From contig JAFXAK010000007.1 of assembly GCA_017517135.1 (NCBI GenBank), forward strand, positions 20,643-84,642: DNA of 64,000 nucleotides. Reading direction: 5' to 3'. Position 1 is the first letter of the stretch. The number at the start of each line of letters is the position of its first letter. The notes under the pieces are model-generated. The model was not told the DNA's origin and did not search any database. It worked only from the letters and a program-made list of their open reading frames with translations. This stretch comes from Clostridia bacterium. Its GTDB lineage: Bacteria; Bacillota; Clostridia; Oscillospirales; Acutalibacteraceae. Below, one piece after another: positions 1-8,303 of the stretch. The translations under genes and the position numbers were made by a program.

Positions 1-21
1 ATCGGATTCGGATATGTAAAG

Positions 22-56
22 AGGCTGTAAAAAACTTTTTTTGTTTTTCACAGCCT
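22..56 (-). terminator. Hairpin downstream of the suf genes
   Basis: Arms AGGCTGT (22-28) and ACAGCCT (50-56) pair, and A-rich and T-rich stretches between them can extend the stem. It lies 17 bases beyond the sufB stop codon. No clear T run follows on the minus strand, so its role as an intrinsic terminator is only probable. Confidence 0.4.
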
Positions 57-72
57 GAAAATTATTAAGATT

Positions 73-996
73 TTATTTTAAGAAGCCCTGAATAATAATT
101 TCCTCTGCCTCGGTTTCGTCGAGACCGAAGGTCATAAGCTTTAACAACTGTTCGTTGTTTATTCTGCCGATTGCTGCTTCGTGGACTATCTGTGCATCGG
201 CATTGTTTGCGGCAATTTCGGGGATGGAACGGATTTTTGCTTCGTCCATAATAATTGAGTCACACTGAACATGTGCGGCGCATTTTGCATTGCCTACTGC
301 TCTGGGATAGAACACCTGCTCGGAGCTGTCTTTAGCAACGGAGCGGGAGATTATCTGTGCGGAAGCGTCCTCACCGTTAAGCTCGATTACCATATTTGAC
401 ACAGCCGACTGGTTGCCGTGTGTCATAAGTCTTTCGGTAACGATATATTTTGCCCCTGCTTCGAGAACGGCATTTGTTTCTCTCTCGGTGGAGTCAACAC
501 CCTTTATCTGTACGCTTTCCATTTCGCATACTGCATTTTCACCGATGAAAACCTCTGTTACGGGGTTGAGAACTCTCGCACCCGTACCTTCACCGTCGCC
601 GTAATGCTTTTCAACATACTTCACTCTTGCATTCTTGCCGATAAAGAAGCGGTGAATACCGTCGTGACGGCTTTCGTTACAGCCCGAGTTGTGTATACCG
701 CAGCCCGCAACTATAGTGACATCTGCATTTTCGCCGACATAGAAATCATTGTAAACCTTATCATTCACACCCGATTCGGTGATGATTACGGGGATATATA
801 TTGTTTCATTCTTTGTGTCGGGCATAATTCGGATATCAATACCGGGCTTGTCCGTCTTGTTTTCTATTTGTACCTTTTCGTTTGTTTTTCTTTCAACACC
901 GAGACCGTTTTTTCTGAGATTATAAACGCTGTTTTCAGGAAGAAAGGAAACATCCGATATTGCTTTAAGAAGATTTGATTCCTTGATATCAAGCAT
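73..996 (-). CDS. sufB: SufB/SufD-family Fe-S cluster scaffold subunit
   Basis: A 307-residue SufB/SufD-family protein, a scaffold on which iron-sulfur clusters are built together with the ATPase SufC in the cytosol. The right-handed beta-helix region has the family's short hydrophobic and glycine repeats (about residues 80-220). The C-terminal part carries the family motif around HEAAIGRI, followed by a helix with LMTFGLDETEAEEII. It is shorter than E. coli SufB (about 495 residues) and no second SufB/D paralogue is next to it, so with the adjacent sufC it resembles the minimal two-gene SUF systems of many anaerobes. It starts inside the end of sufC (8-base overlap), which implies translational coupling. 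Family assignment is firm; SufB rather than SufD is inference. Confidence 0.85.
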   Translation of the reverse strand: MLDIKESNLLKAISDVSFLPENSVYNLRKNGLGVERKTNEKVQIENKTDKPGIDIRIMPDTKNETIYIPVIITESGVNDKVYNDFYVGENADVTIVAGCGIHNSGCNESRHDGIHRFFIGKNARVKYVEKHYGDGEGTGARVLNPVTEVFIGENAVCEMESVQIKGVDSTERETNAVLEAGAKYIVTERLMTHGNQSAVSNMVIELNGEDASAQIISRSVAKDSSEQVFYPRAVGNAKCAAHVQCDSIIMDEAKIRSIPEIAANNADAQIVHEAAIGRINNEQLLKLMTFGLDETEAEEIIIQGFLK

Positions 997-1738
997 TTCC
1001 CTCTGCCCCCTTTTCTCCTCTCAGATCACATTTACGGTCAAATTCACCTAAAAGAGTGGGTAAAATTTCGTCCTTTGCACCCTGAGTACGGATTTTGCCG
1101 TCTGCGATAACAATAACCTCATCAGCAAGCTGCATAATCCTTTCCTGATGAGAAATGATTATAACACTCTCGTTTTTCTCGCTTGAAAGCATCCTGAAGC
1201 TCTTGACAAGCATCTGGAAGCTCCACAGGTCTATGCCTGCCTCGGGCTCGTCATATATTGCAAGACCTAAATCTCTTGCCATAAGACTTGCGATTTCTAT
1301 TCTTTTTACCTCGCCGCCCGAAAGGGAAGAGTCAACCTCGCGGTTGAGGTAGTCCATTGAGCAAAGACCTACTCTTGTGAGATATGAACAGCACTCGTCC
1401 TCGGGAAGCTCGCTGCCGTGTGCAAGGCTTAAAAGTCTGCGCACGGTAAGTCCCTTAAAGCGTGGAGGCTGCTGGAAGGCATAGCCTATGCCCAATTTTG
1501 CTCTTTCGTCTATAGACATATTGGTTATGTCTGTGCCGTTGTAGAGAATTTGTCCCTTGGTGGGCTTTTCGATACCCATAATAAGACGGGCAAGAGTTGA
1601 TTTGCCGCCGCCGTTGGGACCTGTTATAACAAGGAATTTTCCGTCCTCAAGAGTGAAGGACACATCCTCGATTATTTCAAGATTTTTTCCGTCAGCCTCG
1701 TTTTTTACCGTGAAGCCGACATTTTTAAGTTCTAACAT
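989..1738 (-). CDS. sufC: SufC-type Fe-S assembly ATPase
   Basis: A 249-residue ABC-type ATPase that powers the SUF iron-sulfur scaffold; it has no membrane domain. Walker A is GPNGGGKST (about residues 35-43), the signature is LSGGEVKRIEIA and Walker B is LAIYDEPEAGIDLW, the EAGID form being typical of SufC rather than of importers. I start at the ATG at 1738 because AGGAGAAATC lies just upstream; the open frame extends to 1900 but has no family similarity there. It overlaps the preceding DUF1294 gene by 7 bases and sufB by 8 bases. Confidence 0.9.
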   Translation of the reverse strand: MLELKNVGFTVKNEADGKNLEIIEDVSFTLEDGKFLVITGPNGGGKSTLARLIMGIEKPTKGQILYNGTDITNMSIDERAKLGIGYAFQQPPRFKGLTVRRLLSLAHGSELPEDECCSYLTRVGLCSMDYLNREVDSSLSGGEVKRIEIASLMARDLGLAIYDEPEAGIDLWSFQMLVKSFRMLSSEKNESVIIISHQERIMQLADEVIVIADGKIRTQGAKDEILPTLLGEFDRKCDLRGEKGAEGNA

Positions 1739-2031
1739 CTGATTTCTCCTGTGAGGTATAACAATATTACAATAATAAGTATTGCCTGTAAAACGATAAT
1801 AACAGGCAGACCTATCATAAATTTTTTGTGCCGTGTTTTGTGGCGGATAAGCTTCATTGTGATAAGCTCGGCAACTGCACCGCCGGCAATTCCGACACAC
1901 ATAAGAGTTTTTTCCGCTATGCGGTGTTTTTTCAGTTTTTTTGATGCGATTTTGTCATATATGGTCAGCAATACGCTGATGCCTGATATTACTGCAAAAT
2001 ATAATAATGCAATTTTAACAGTATCGGACAT
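1732..2031 (-). CDS. DUF1294 small membrane protein
   Basis: A 99-residue protein with three likely membrane segments (about residues 5-22, 42-58 and 72-92) and a conserved His/Arg/Lys-rich stretch RHKTRHKKF between the last two, which matches the DUF1294 family. Its function is not known. The ATG at 2031 is preceded by AAGGTGG and shares one base with the stop of the GH5 gene (TAATG), so translation is probably coupled to it; its own end overlaps the sufC start. The pairing with SUF genes may be only positional. Confidence 0.75.
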   Translation of the reverse strand: MSDTVKIALLYFAVISGISVLLTIYDKIASKKLKKHRIAEKTLMCVGIAGGAVAELITMKLIRHKTRHKKFMIGLPVIIVLQAILIIVILLYLTGEIRC

Positions 2032-3506
2032 TAAAATTCCACCTTGACAACACATTCACCCTTGCCGGCAGAAACCTGCAGAAGGTATGCATTGCCGATT
2101 TCTTTGAGGGTGTATTTTTTTGTTGAATATACAGCCTGAGGCTTTTGGGGAAGATAAATTACTGTGGGAGACTTTATTGTTGATGAGCCTGTGTATGAAA
2201 GCACAAAGGTGTTAGCTTTCTTATCGTGCTCATATTTCTTTATGGTGCCGGCAACTGCCTGGGGAAGAGGACGGGAGATTATATCCATAATCTTTGAATC
2301 CTCAAAGCCGCCGAAATAGTGCCAATAGGTCTGACTCCATCTGTTGCGGTCGAATTTGTCAACAAGATGCTGTAAAGCGGGGTATCTTTCACCGCCGGGC
2401 ACCATACCGCCCCATTCACCTACAAGCACGGGACAGTCAAGTCTTGCCTGTGTTCTTTCGTGCTCATTGAAGATATGGTCAATTCGGTAGGGACTTGCTT
2501 CGTTTGTGAGGGGAGTGTCAACAGTAAGGTCATAGCCGTGCGGAGAGAAAACAAGGTCTGCTTCCTTTGTTCCGTCTTCATATGTAACTCTCGGTGTTGA
2601 GCAAGGAATACCCGTGTTTGAATAGTAGCAGTTTTCCATAAATATCAGGCCCTTTTTTGTAACCTGACGGATTGCTATTGAGCAACGCTTCATAAAGGGA
2701 TAGAATTTTTCGGTATCAAACTTATAGATATACTTATTACCCTCGTTTATGATGTTCTTATACACCTTTTCATCGTCAACGCAGGAGAGCATTGCCATAA
2801 CATCTCTTGAAAGTGCATCGGAAACCAACTTTTTACGGTCAACTCTTTCGTGGAAAAGAAGAGTTTTGATAACACCGCCTACTATTCTTCTGAAGGTTTT
2901 TCCGCCTGAGGAGCCGGGATAAGGCTCATTGAATACATCATAGCCTATAACACATTCATAATCTCCCAGATAGGAAATTGTGTATTTGAGCATATCGCAG
3001 AATCTGTCCTGAAGACCTCTTCCTCTGTAGGGTTCATTGTCCCAGAATTTGTCAAAGGAGTGCTGAACACCCTTGTTGAAGAAATAGCCTTCAGCCCAGA
3101 TAAGTCTGATTTTCTTTACCTTGTGCGCATCCGTACAAGCCCACAACGGTGCACCGTCACCGTAATGTGTGTCAAAGGGACTGTATAAGTCCTGATGCCA
3201 GTCAAGAAAAACATACATATTATTCTTTTCGCACAAAGCGAGAATTTCTTTCACTCCGTCAAGGTATGCATTGTTGTACTCGCAGGGGTTAGGCTCAATA
3301 CCTGCCCAGGTCATACCGAGGCGGATTATGTTTATGCCCTTGGCGGTAAGCTTTTTGAGAAGCTCATCTGTTATATCGGATTTATAACGGATAACACCGT
3401 CTTCATCAGGCTCACAGCCCTTGTATACAAAGTTAAGACCGTTAAAAATTCTTTCTCTTCCGAAATTATCAATAATTCTTCTGCCGTCAACTGCTAAAGT
3501 GTTCAT
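2031..3506 (-). CDS. GH5-family endoglycoceramidase/cellulase-like hydrolase
   Basis: A 491-residue glycoside hydrolase of family 5, a retaining (beta/alpha)8-barrel enzyme. The acid/base glutamate sits in GYDVFNEPYPG (E194) and the nucleophile in PVLVGEWGG (E364); LDWHQDLYSP (about 101-110) is another family motif. The FNEPYPG form and the C-terminal beta-rich domain (about 400-491) resemble endoglycoceramidase-type GH5 members, so the substrate may be a glycolipid or another beta-glucoside; this cannot be settled here. No signal peptide is visible, so it is probably intracellular and acts on imported sugars, consistent with the divergent sugar symporter at 3669. The start at 3506 has a strong AGGAGG site; upstream residues in frame are not conserved-looking. 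Confidence 0.85.
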   Translation of the reverse strand: MNTLAVDGRRIIDNFGRERIFNGLNFVYKGCEPDEDGVIRYKSDITDELLKKLTAKGINIIRLGMTWAGIEPNPCEYNNAYLDGVKEILALCEKNNMYVFLDWHQDLYSPFDTHYGDGAPLWACTDAHKVKKIRLIWAEGYFFNKGVQHSFDKFWDNEPYRGRGLQDRFCDMLKYTISYLGDYECVIGYDVFNEPYPGSSGGKTFRRIVGGVIKTLLFHERVDRKKLVSDALSRDVMAMLSCVDDEKVYKNIINEGNKYIYKFDTEKFYPFMKRCSIAIRQVTKKGLIFMENCYYSNTGIPCSTPRVTYEDGTKEADLVFSPHGYDLTVDTPLTNEASPYRIDHIFNEHERTQARLDCPVLVGEWGGMVPGGERYPALQHLVDKFDRNRWSQTYWHYFGGFEDSKIMDIISRPLPQAVAGTIKKYEHDKKANTFVLSYTGSSTIKSPTVIYLPQKPQAVYSTKKYTLKEIGNAYLLQVSAGKGECVVKVEF

Positions 3507-3589
3507 AAAAATCCTCCTGTCAAAATACATACACAATTATGTTACCATTATATAATAAAAAAGTCAAACATTATTATATATAAATTAAC

Positions 3590-3641
3590 TTTACAAATCG
3601 GCTTTATAATGTTAATATAAGATGACGGATTATTACCGTCA
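3590..3641 (+). promoter_or_regulatory. Promoter and inverted repeat before the GPH symporter gene
   Basis: TTTACA (3590-3595) and TAATAT (3613-3618) are 17 bases apart. Just downstream TGACGG (3623-3628) and CCGTCA (3636-3641) form an inverted repeat with a 7-base centre, well placed as an operator over the transcript start. The regulator is unknown. Confidence 0.5.
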
Positions 3642-3668
3642 CCCTAAAAAACAAACGGAGACACTTTT

Positions 3669-5120
3669 ATGGGAAAGTTAAAGGATTTTACAGATAAGGT
3701 CTGGTACGGCACGGGTGCCATAGGACTTGATTTAAGCTACGGTATGTTCAACGGCAGACTTTCAAAATATCTTACCGATGTTTTAGGTCTTAATACCAAT
3801 TTCCTTTTGGGACTTACTGCGGCTGCGCGTATATGGGACGGAATAAACGATCCTATGATGGGAAGCATTGTTGACCACACAAACACAAAGTTCGGCAGAT
3901 ACCGTCCGTGGGTAATGATAGGCTCCTGCCTTAATGCTCTTGTGCTGTTTCTTCTGTTCTTCAATCCGGGCTTTTCAACAGGCTCAATATGGCTTTATAT
4001 TTACATAGCTGTGATGTATATTCTCTGGGGTATGTCAAACACCACGGCAGATATTCCGTACTGGTCGATGGTTCCGTCGTTTACAAGCGATCCGAAAGAA
4101 AGAAGCATTATTGCAACTATCGCAAGAACATTTTCAGGCCTCGGTCAGGGCATAGTGCAGATAGGCTCACCTATGCTTCTCAACGCTTTGGGTACTGTTG
4201 TGCAGAATACGGACGGTTCAACCACAACCGTGTGGACACAGAATAGCTACACAATATGTGCGGTTGTCTGCTCGGTATGTCTTATTCTGTTCTCCGGCAT
4301 ATCAATGTCAAAAGTAAAGGAAACACAGCATGTTGTAAATCAGGAAAAGTTCTCCTTTAAGCGTATTTTTGATGTTATAAAGAATAACGACCAGCTGAGA
4401 GTGTTTATGCTCTTTGCAATGCTCTCAAATGCGGGCTTCTACACCACAAGCGGTGTACAGGACTATTTCTTCGGCATAGTTATGGAGGATACCTCCGCAC
4501 AGTCGCTTTTCAGCACCTTCGGTGCAATAGGCTCAATATTGGGACTTGGTGTTATCCCCGTTATGATGAAGTTTACCTCGAGAAGAAGAACATATCAGTT
4601 CTCTTTGTCACTCGCCCTCTTCGGATATCTCGGAATGTTTGCGGGCGGACAGCTTTTCGCTTCAAAGATGCTTCTCAATATCTTCAATCTCGTAACACAG
4701 ATAGGCACGGCTTCAATGTTTGTTTCTCAGACAGTATTCCTTGCGGATGTTGTTGACTACGGTGAGGTCACAACAGGTGAGAGAAACGAGTCCGTAACCT
4801 TTGCTATGAAGGGCTTTTTGCAGAAGATGGCATATACCGTACAGACGGTTATTCTCTTTGCAGTCCTCGGTATTGTGGGCTATAACTCCTATAAGCCCGA
4901 TGCAAACGGTGTTACCGTATATCCCAAGAAGGTCAAGGCGGGCATAAGCTCGGTTATGTATATAATTCCTCCCGTATTCTTTATTCTGTCAATAATCGTG
5001 TTCAGCACGAAGTTTAAGCTTCACGGTGAATATATGGAAAGCATTACCGCTCAGGTAACGGCAGCAAGAGAGAAGCGTATGGGACTCAGCGGAGAAAAGG
5101 TCAATGAGTGTGCAGAATAA
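3669..5120 (+). CDS. GPH-family sugar:cation symporter
   Basis: A 483-residue, 12-segment transporter of the glycoside-pentoside-hexuronide:cation symporter family (MelB/XynP type), bringing oligosaccharides or glycosides across the membrane with Na+ or H+. The N-terminal region contains the family signature around WDGINDPMMGSIVDHT (about 55-70) and RYRPWVMIGS; the second half has ADVVDYGEVTTGERNES. It is divergent from the GH5 hydrolase gene, which suggests uptake followed by intracellular cleavage. Its end overlaps the TraX gene by 17 bases. The specific substrate is not deducible. Confidence 0.9.
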   Translation: MGKLKDFTDKVWYGTGAIGLDLSYGMFNGRLSKYLTDVLGLNTNFLLGLTAAARIWDGINDPMMGSIVDHTNTKFGRYRPWVMIGSCLNALVLFLLFFNPGFSTGSIWLYIYIAVMYILWGMSNTTADIPYWSMVPSFTSDPKERSIIATIARTFSGLGQGIVQIGSPMLLNALGTVVQNTDGSTTTVWTQNSYTICAVVCSVCLILFSGISMSKVKETQHVVNQEKFSFKRIFDVIKNNDQLRVFMLFAMLSNAGFYTTSGVQDYFFGIVMEDTSAQSLFSTFGAIGSILGLGVIPVMMKFTSRRRTYQFSLSLALFGYLGMFAGGQLFASKMLLNIFNLVTQIGTASMFVSQTVFLADVVDYGEVTTGERNESVTFAMKGFLQKMAYTVQTVILFAVLGIVGYNSYKPDANGVTVYPKKVKAGISSVMYIIPPVFFILSIIVFSTKFKLHGEYMESITAQVTAAREKRMGLSGEKVNECAE

Positions 5121-5838
5121 ATCCCTTTATTTTAACGGCTTCGGTAAAATTACGGGCATAAGCTCGTCCGTACTCAAAATACTTGCGATACTTCTGATGT
5201 GCGTTGACCATTTCAGCGTTGCCTTCTTCGGTCAGGGCGTTACCTTTATGAGACTTATCGGCAGAATAGCCTTTCCGCTGTTTGCCTTTATGGTGGCAGA
5301 GGGTGCAAGACGGACAAAAGGCCGTGAAAAGTATATGCTCCGTCTTCTGGTTTTCGCCCTTGTTTCGGAAGTACCTTTTGATTACTTTGTAAGCTCCTCG
5401 TATTTTGATATGTCCTATCAGAATGTGTTTTTCACTCTGTTTTTCGGCTTGTTTTCCGTATGGTGCTATGAGCTTCTTAAAAGTAAGAAGCTTACAGCTC
5501 TGAGTGCTTTGCCCTTGCTTGTCTCATGTGCGGGAGCCGCTTTGCTCAATACGGACTATTCTGCAACGGGAGTTATCTGTATATTTATTTTCTATGTGTC
5601 TGCACAGAAAGACTTTCTTATAAAGCTGCTCTTTTACGCTTTAGCCATAGTGACGCTGAGTATAAATATCACCTCAAGCGGAATAGGCTTTGTTGATGTT
5701 GAGCTTTACGCTCTGACAGCTTTGATACCTATATTCTTATACAACGGTAAAAAAGGCTTTAAGATGAACAAATACTTCTTCTATGCCTTTTACCCTGTGC
5801 ATATGCTTATCCTTAAATTATTAGCATCTGTTTTCTGA
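5104..5838 (+). CDS. TraX-family integral membrane protein
   Basis: A 244-residue protein with about seven to eight hydrophobic segments and the TraX-family N-terminal motif (LKILAILLMCVDHF, then LIGRIAFPLFAFMVAEGARR, then YMLRLLVFALVSEVPFD). TraX of the F plasmid N-acetylates pilin, but chromosomal homologues in Clostridia have no known role; a cell-surface acyltransferase is a reasonable guess. The second TraX homologue in this window is at 49092. The start overlaps the symporter gene by 17 bases, with GGAGAAAAGG just upstream. Confidence 0.85.
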   Translation: MSVQNKSLYFNGFGKITGISSSVLKILAILLMCVDHFSVAFFGQGVTFMRLIGRIAFPLFAFMVAEGARRTKGREKYMLRLLVFALVSEVPFDYFVSSSYFDMSYQNVFFTLFFGLFSVWCYELLKSKKLTALSALPLLVSCAGAALLNTDYSATGVICIFIFYVSAQKDFLIKLLFYALAIVTLSINITSSGIGFVDVELYALTALIPIFLYNGKKGFKMNKYFFYAFYPVHMLILKLLASVF

Positions 5839-5846
5839 TATACAAA

Positions 5847-5884
5847 AAAGAAAGACATCGGAGCAAAATCCGATGTCTTTTTTC
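5847..5884. terminator. Bidirectional intrinsic terminator between convergent genes
   Basis: Arms AAAGACATCGGA (5851-5862) and TCCGATGTCTTT (5869-5880) pair perfectly, with a T run after on the plus strand and an A run before it that serves as T run on the minus strand. It separates the TraX gene from the convergent ferredoxin gene. Confidence 0.9.
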
Positions 5885-5908
5885 ACTTACTGAATAAGTA
5901 GTTGTTGA

Positions 5909-6079
5909 TTAGTCAGCAACGGGAGCATCTACGGGGCAGGAATCTGCACAAGCGCCGCAATCAATGCAAAGATCTTCATTGATTTCGTACTTGCCATCGC
6001 CTTCAGAGATAGCTTCAACGGGGCAGTCTGCTGCACAAGCGCCGCAACCGATGCATTCGTCTGTAATTCTGTATGCCAT
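5909..6079 (-). CDS. 2[4Fe-4S] ferredoxin
   Basis: A 56-residue clostridial-type ferredoxin, a small cytosolic electron carrier. Two CxxCxxCxxxCP motifs are present (CIGCGACAADCP near residue 9 and CIDCGACADSCP near residue 37), enough for two [4Fe-4S] clusters. I start at 6079 because AGGAGGTCAC lies just upstream; a longer reading would add 17 unrelated residues. It is probably a single-gene unit with its own promoter and the terminator at 5847. Confidence 0.95.
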   Translation of the reverse strand: MAYRITDECIGCGACAADCPVEAISEGDGKYEINEDLCIDCGACADSCPVDAPVAD

Positions 6080-6109
6080 TAGTGTGACCTCCTTTGTGTC
6101 TTTTTCTTC

Positions 6110-6137
6110 ATTGTAGCACAAAAAAATCAAATTTCAA
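6110..6137 (-). promoter_or_regulatory. Ferredoxin gene promoter
   Basis: On the minus strand TTGAAA (6137-6132) and TACAAT (6115-6110) are 16 bases apart, and the start codon at 6079 is about 30 bases downstream. Confidence 0.65.
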
Positions 6138-6182
6138 TAGGAAATTTATATTTTTTCTGCTTAATTTTTTTTGTACGAAAAA

Positions 6183-7049
6183 TTATTCTTCAATGCCCTT
6201 GAGAGCCTCGATTTCGTCACGGTTTACTCTTATCTGTGAGTCCTTGATAAGCTTGACTGTCTTTTTGTTATAAGAGCCGGGAGCCGCATCGGGATAGCGG
6301 TCAAGACGGACCTTGAGCATACCCGTAAGGAGATTTACATCAACAACCTCGCCTCTGCCGTCGGGGGTGTCAACAATAGCACCTGTCTTAGGTGTTGAGC
6401 GCAGGAGATATTCATAGGAATCCTGCTCGTATTTGAGACAGCACATAAGTCTCCCGCAGGTACCGCTGATTTTTACGGGATTGAGCGACAGTCCCTGTTC
6501 CTTTGCCATTTTTATTGACACGGGCTGGAAATCGTTCAGAAATTCCTTACAGCAGAAAGGTCTTCCGCACACACCGAGACCGCCGAGCATCTTTGCCTCG
6601 TCTCTTACACCTATCTGACGAAGCTCAATTCTTACCTTGAAAACAGCCGCAAGGCTCTTTACAAGCTCACGGAAATCAACTCTTTCGGGGGCTGTGTAGA
6701 AGAAAAGAATTTTTGAGCCGTCAAAGGTATATTCAACCTCAACAAGGCTCATATCGAGCTTGAAATACTCGATTTTCTCAAGACATATCTGAAATGCCTT
6801 TTTTTCCTTTTCCTTGTTGGATATCAGCACCTTTTCGTCCTCGGGTGTTGCAATTCTTATTATACTTTTAAGCGGCTTTACAAGGCTTTCCTCGGGAACC
6901 TGAGTATTCGCTGCTGCACATTCGCCGCATTCTATTCCTCTTACGGTTTCAACTATTACCTTCTGTCCCTTTTTGATTGTATGTCCTGCGGGATCGAAAT
7001 AGTATATTTTACCGACTTCTTTAAATCTTACTCCTATGACTTCTGCCAT
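6183..7049 (-). CDS. ricT: RicT/YaaT-type PSP1 domain protein
   Basis: A 288-residue PSP1-domain protein matching RicT (YaaT). In Bacillus subtilis it joins RicA and RicF in an Fe-S-containing complex that assists RNase Y in mRNA maturation and affects sporulation and biofilm decisions. Cysteine motifs CGECAAA (N-terminal), CGRPFCCKEF and CGRLMCCLKYE are all present, in line with cluster binding. It follows holB by 7 bases, and the order darA-holB-ricT matches the yaaQ-yaaR-holB-yaaT locus of Bacillus minus yaaR, so the assignment is well supported by context. Confidence 0.9.
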   Translation of the reverse strand: MAEVIGVRFKEVGKIYYFDPAGHTIKKGQKVIVETVRGIECGECAAANTQVPEESLVKPLKSIIRIATPEDEKVLISNKEKEKKAFQICLEKIEYFKLDMSLVEVEYTFDGSKILFFYTAPERVDFRELVKSLAAVFKVRIELRQIGVRDEAKMLGGLGVCGRPFCCKEFLNDFQPVSIKMAKEQGLSLNPVKISGTCGRLMCCLKYEQDSYEYLLRSTPKTGAIVDTPDGRGEVVDVNLLTGMLKVRLDRYPDAAPGSYNKKTVKLIKDSQIRVNRDEIEALKGIEE

Positions 7050-7056
7050 CTGATTG

Positions 7057-7965
7057 TCATCCTATTCTTTCTTTCATTATAACCGCCAATAAAGACGAAA
7101 GGCGGGTTATGAGTAAATTTTCGTTTGCATTCATTGCTGCATCGGATTGTATTATATCCATAGCATCCTTTATTTTCAACAGGGATTGAGTGCCAAAGCT
7201 TCTTGCAAGCGAGTATGCTTCTAATTCGCAGCCCGAAAGCAAGGGAGCATTACTGCCCTCAGTCAGAGCATCGCGCACAATATTTGTTATTTTTTCTGCA
7301 CACTGCTTTGTCAGCTGACGGTTTTTCTGCAAGGGTGCGGTTTTGAGGAAGAGTGAAAATTCATCCTCCTTGCAAAGTGCATTCACTATGTCCTTTGCCG
7401 TGTTCAATACCTTTTCGTTTTCGGTTTTTATCTTTGCCGAAAGGGTGTCTCCCAAGTGAAATTCAACACATCTTGAAATTATTGTTTCAAGCATTTTTTC
7501 TCTCAGCTCGCAAAGAAAAATGAACATCACAAACTCGGGAGGCTCCTCTATGCTTTTGAGCAGAGCATTCTGTATCACGGGGGAGAGGGAATTTGCATCG
7601 GGGAAGATATACACCTTGTTTGCCGCCTCGTTGGGGGATAAATACAGAGAGGACAAAACAAGAGAATCTATCTGCTCCTTTGAAACATTCTTTTTGTCTT
7701 TTTCGGGAACAATGTTAATTATATCAGGGTGTGAGCCTGCCTTTATCTTGATGCAGTCGGAGCATGTGCCGCACGGAACACCGTTTTTAAGCTGAGAGCA
7801 CATCACGGCATTTGCCAGCTCAAGAGCGCATTTTTTCTGCAAAGCATCATTGCCGCCCGACAGCATAACGGTCTGCGGTATCCTGCCGTTGACCGAAAGC
7901 GTATTGACAGCCCTTATGGTATGTTCGGGTATTTCGGGTGAGTTAAAAATCATCAGTCCGCTCAC
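7057..7965 (-). CDS. holB: DNA polymerase III delta prime subunit
   Basis: A 302-residue HolB-type clamp-loader subunit that helps place the sliding clamp on DNA. The N-terminal AAA+ domain carries a degenerate phosphate loop (SGGNDALQKKC), as usual for delta prime, and the zinc module CSQL...CGTCSDC (about 51-66). SIEEPPE (about 132-138) is the standard sensor-region motif. Its ATG overlaps the darA stop by four bases (ATGA), so the two are translationally coupled. Length is normal for Firmicutes. Confidence 0.9.
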   Translation of the reverse strand: MSGLMIFNSPEIPEHTIRAVNTLSVNGRIPQTVMLSGGNDALQKKCALELANAVMCSQLKNGVPCGTCSDCIKIKAGSHPDIINIVPEKDKKNVSKEQIDSLVLSSLYLSPNEAANKVYIFPDANSLSPVIQNALLKSIEEPPEFVMFIFLCELREKMLETIISRCVEFHLGDTLSAKIKTENEKVLNTAKDIVNALCKEDEFSLFLKTAPLQKNRQLTKQCAEKITNIVRDALTEGSNAPLLSGCELEAYSLARSFGTQSLLKIKDAMDIIQSDAAMNANENLLITRLSSLLAVIMKERIG

Positions 7966-8288
7966 ATCTTTATGAATTTATCGATATCAACAACGAAAAC
8001 CGTTGCACCGCCGACGGTTACCTCAACGGGAAGTGTTGTGAAGAACTGGTCTGCATAGCTGCCTGTTGTTGCATTGACAACCTGTGAACGCTTTGAACAG
8101 CACTCACGCATAATTTCAATAATCTCGTCAACCTTTTCATCCTGCGTGCCTATAAGCAGAGTAACATTTCCTGCCTTGAGAAAGCCGCCTGTTGTTGAAA
8201 GCTTTGTTGACATAAAGCCCGCCTTGTTGAGCTTTGAAATGAGGTTGGAAGAATCCTCCTTGTTGACAACTGCGATTACTAATTTCAT
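7962..8288 (-). CDS. darA: Cyclic-di-AMP receptor DarA (PstA), copy 1
   Basis: A 108-residue PII-like protein of the DarA/PstA (YaaQ) family, a homotrimer that binds c-di-AMP in the cytosol; its downstream target is unknown in most bacteria. The ligand-pocket motifs TKLSTTGGFLKAGN (about 28-41) and VTVGGATVFVV near the C-terminus are intact. It lies in the conserved holB-ricT block, so this is probably the ancestral copy. A second intact copy lies at 27900 in a different operon, which is unusual and is discussed in the findings. Confidence 0.92.
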   Translation of the reverse strand: MKLVIAVVNKEDSSNLISKLNKAGFMSTKLSTTGGFLKAGNVTLLIGTQDEKVDEIIEIMRECCSKRSQVVNATTGSYADQFFTTLPVEVTVGGATVFVVDIDKFIKM

Positions 8289-8303
8289 ATTCTTTTCCTC
8301 CTG

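Noticed and set aside
418-978. 186-codon open frame on the plus strand across sufB
   Set aside because: It is antisense to a clear SufB-family gene, has no ribosome site and its product is Cys/Phe-rich without family features; it follows from codon bias of the real gene.
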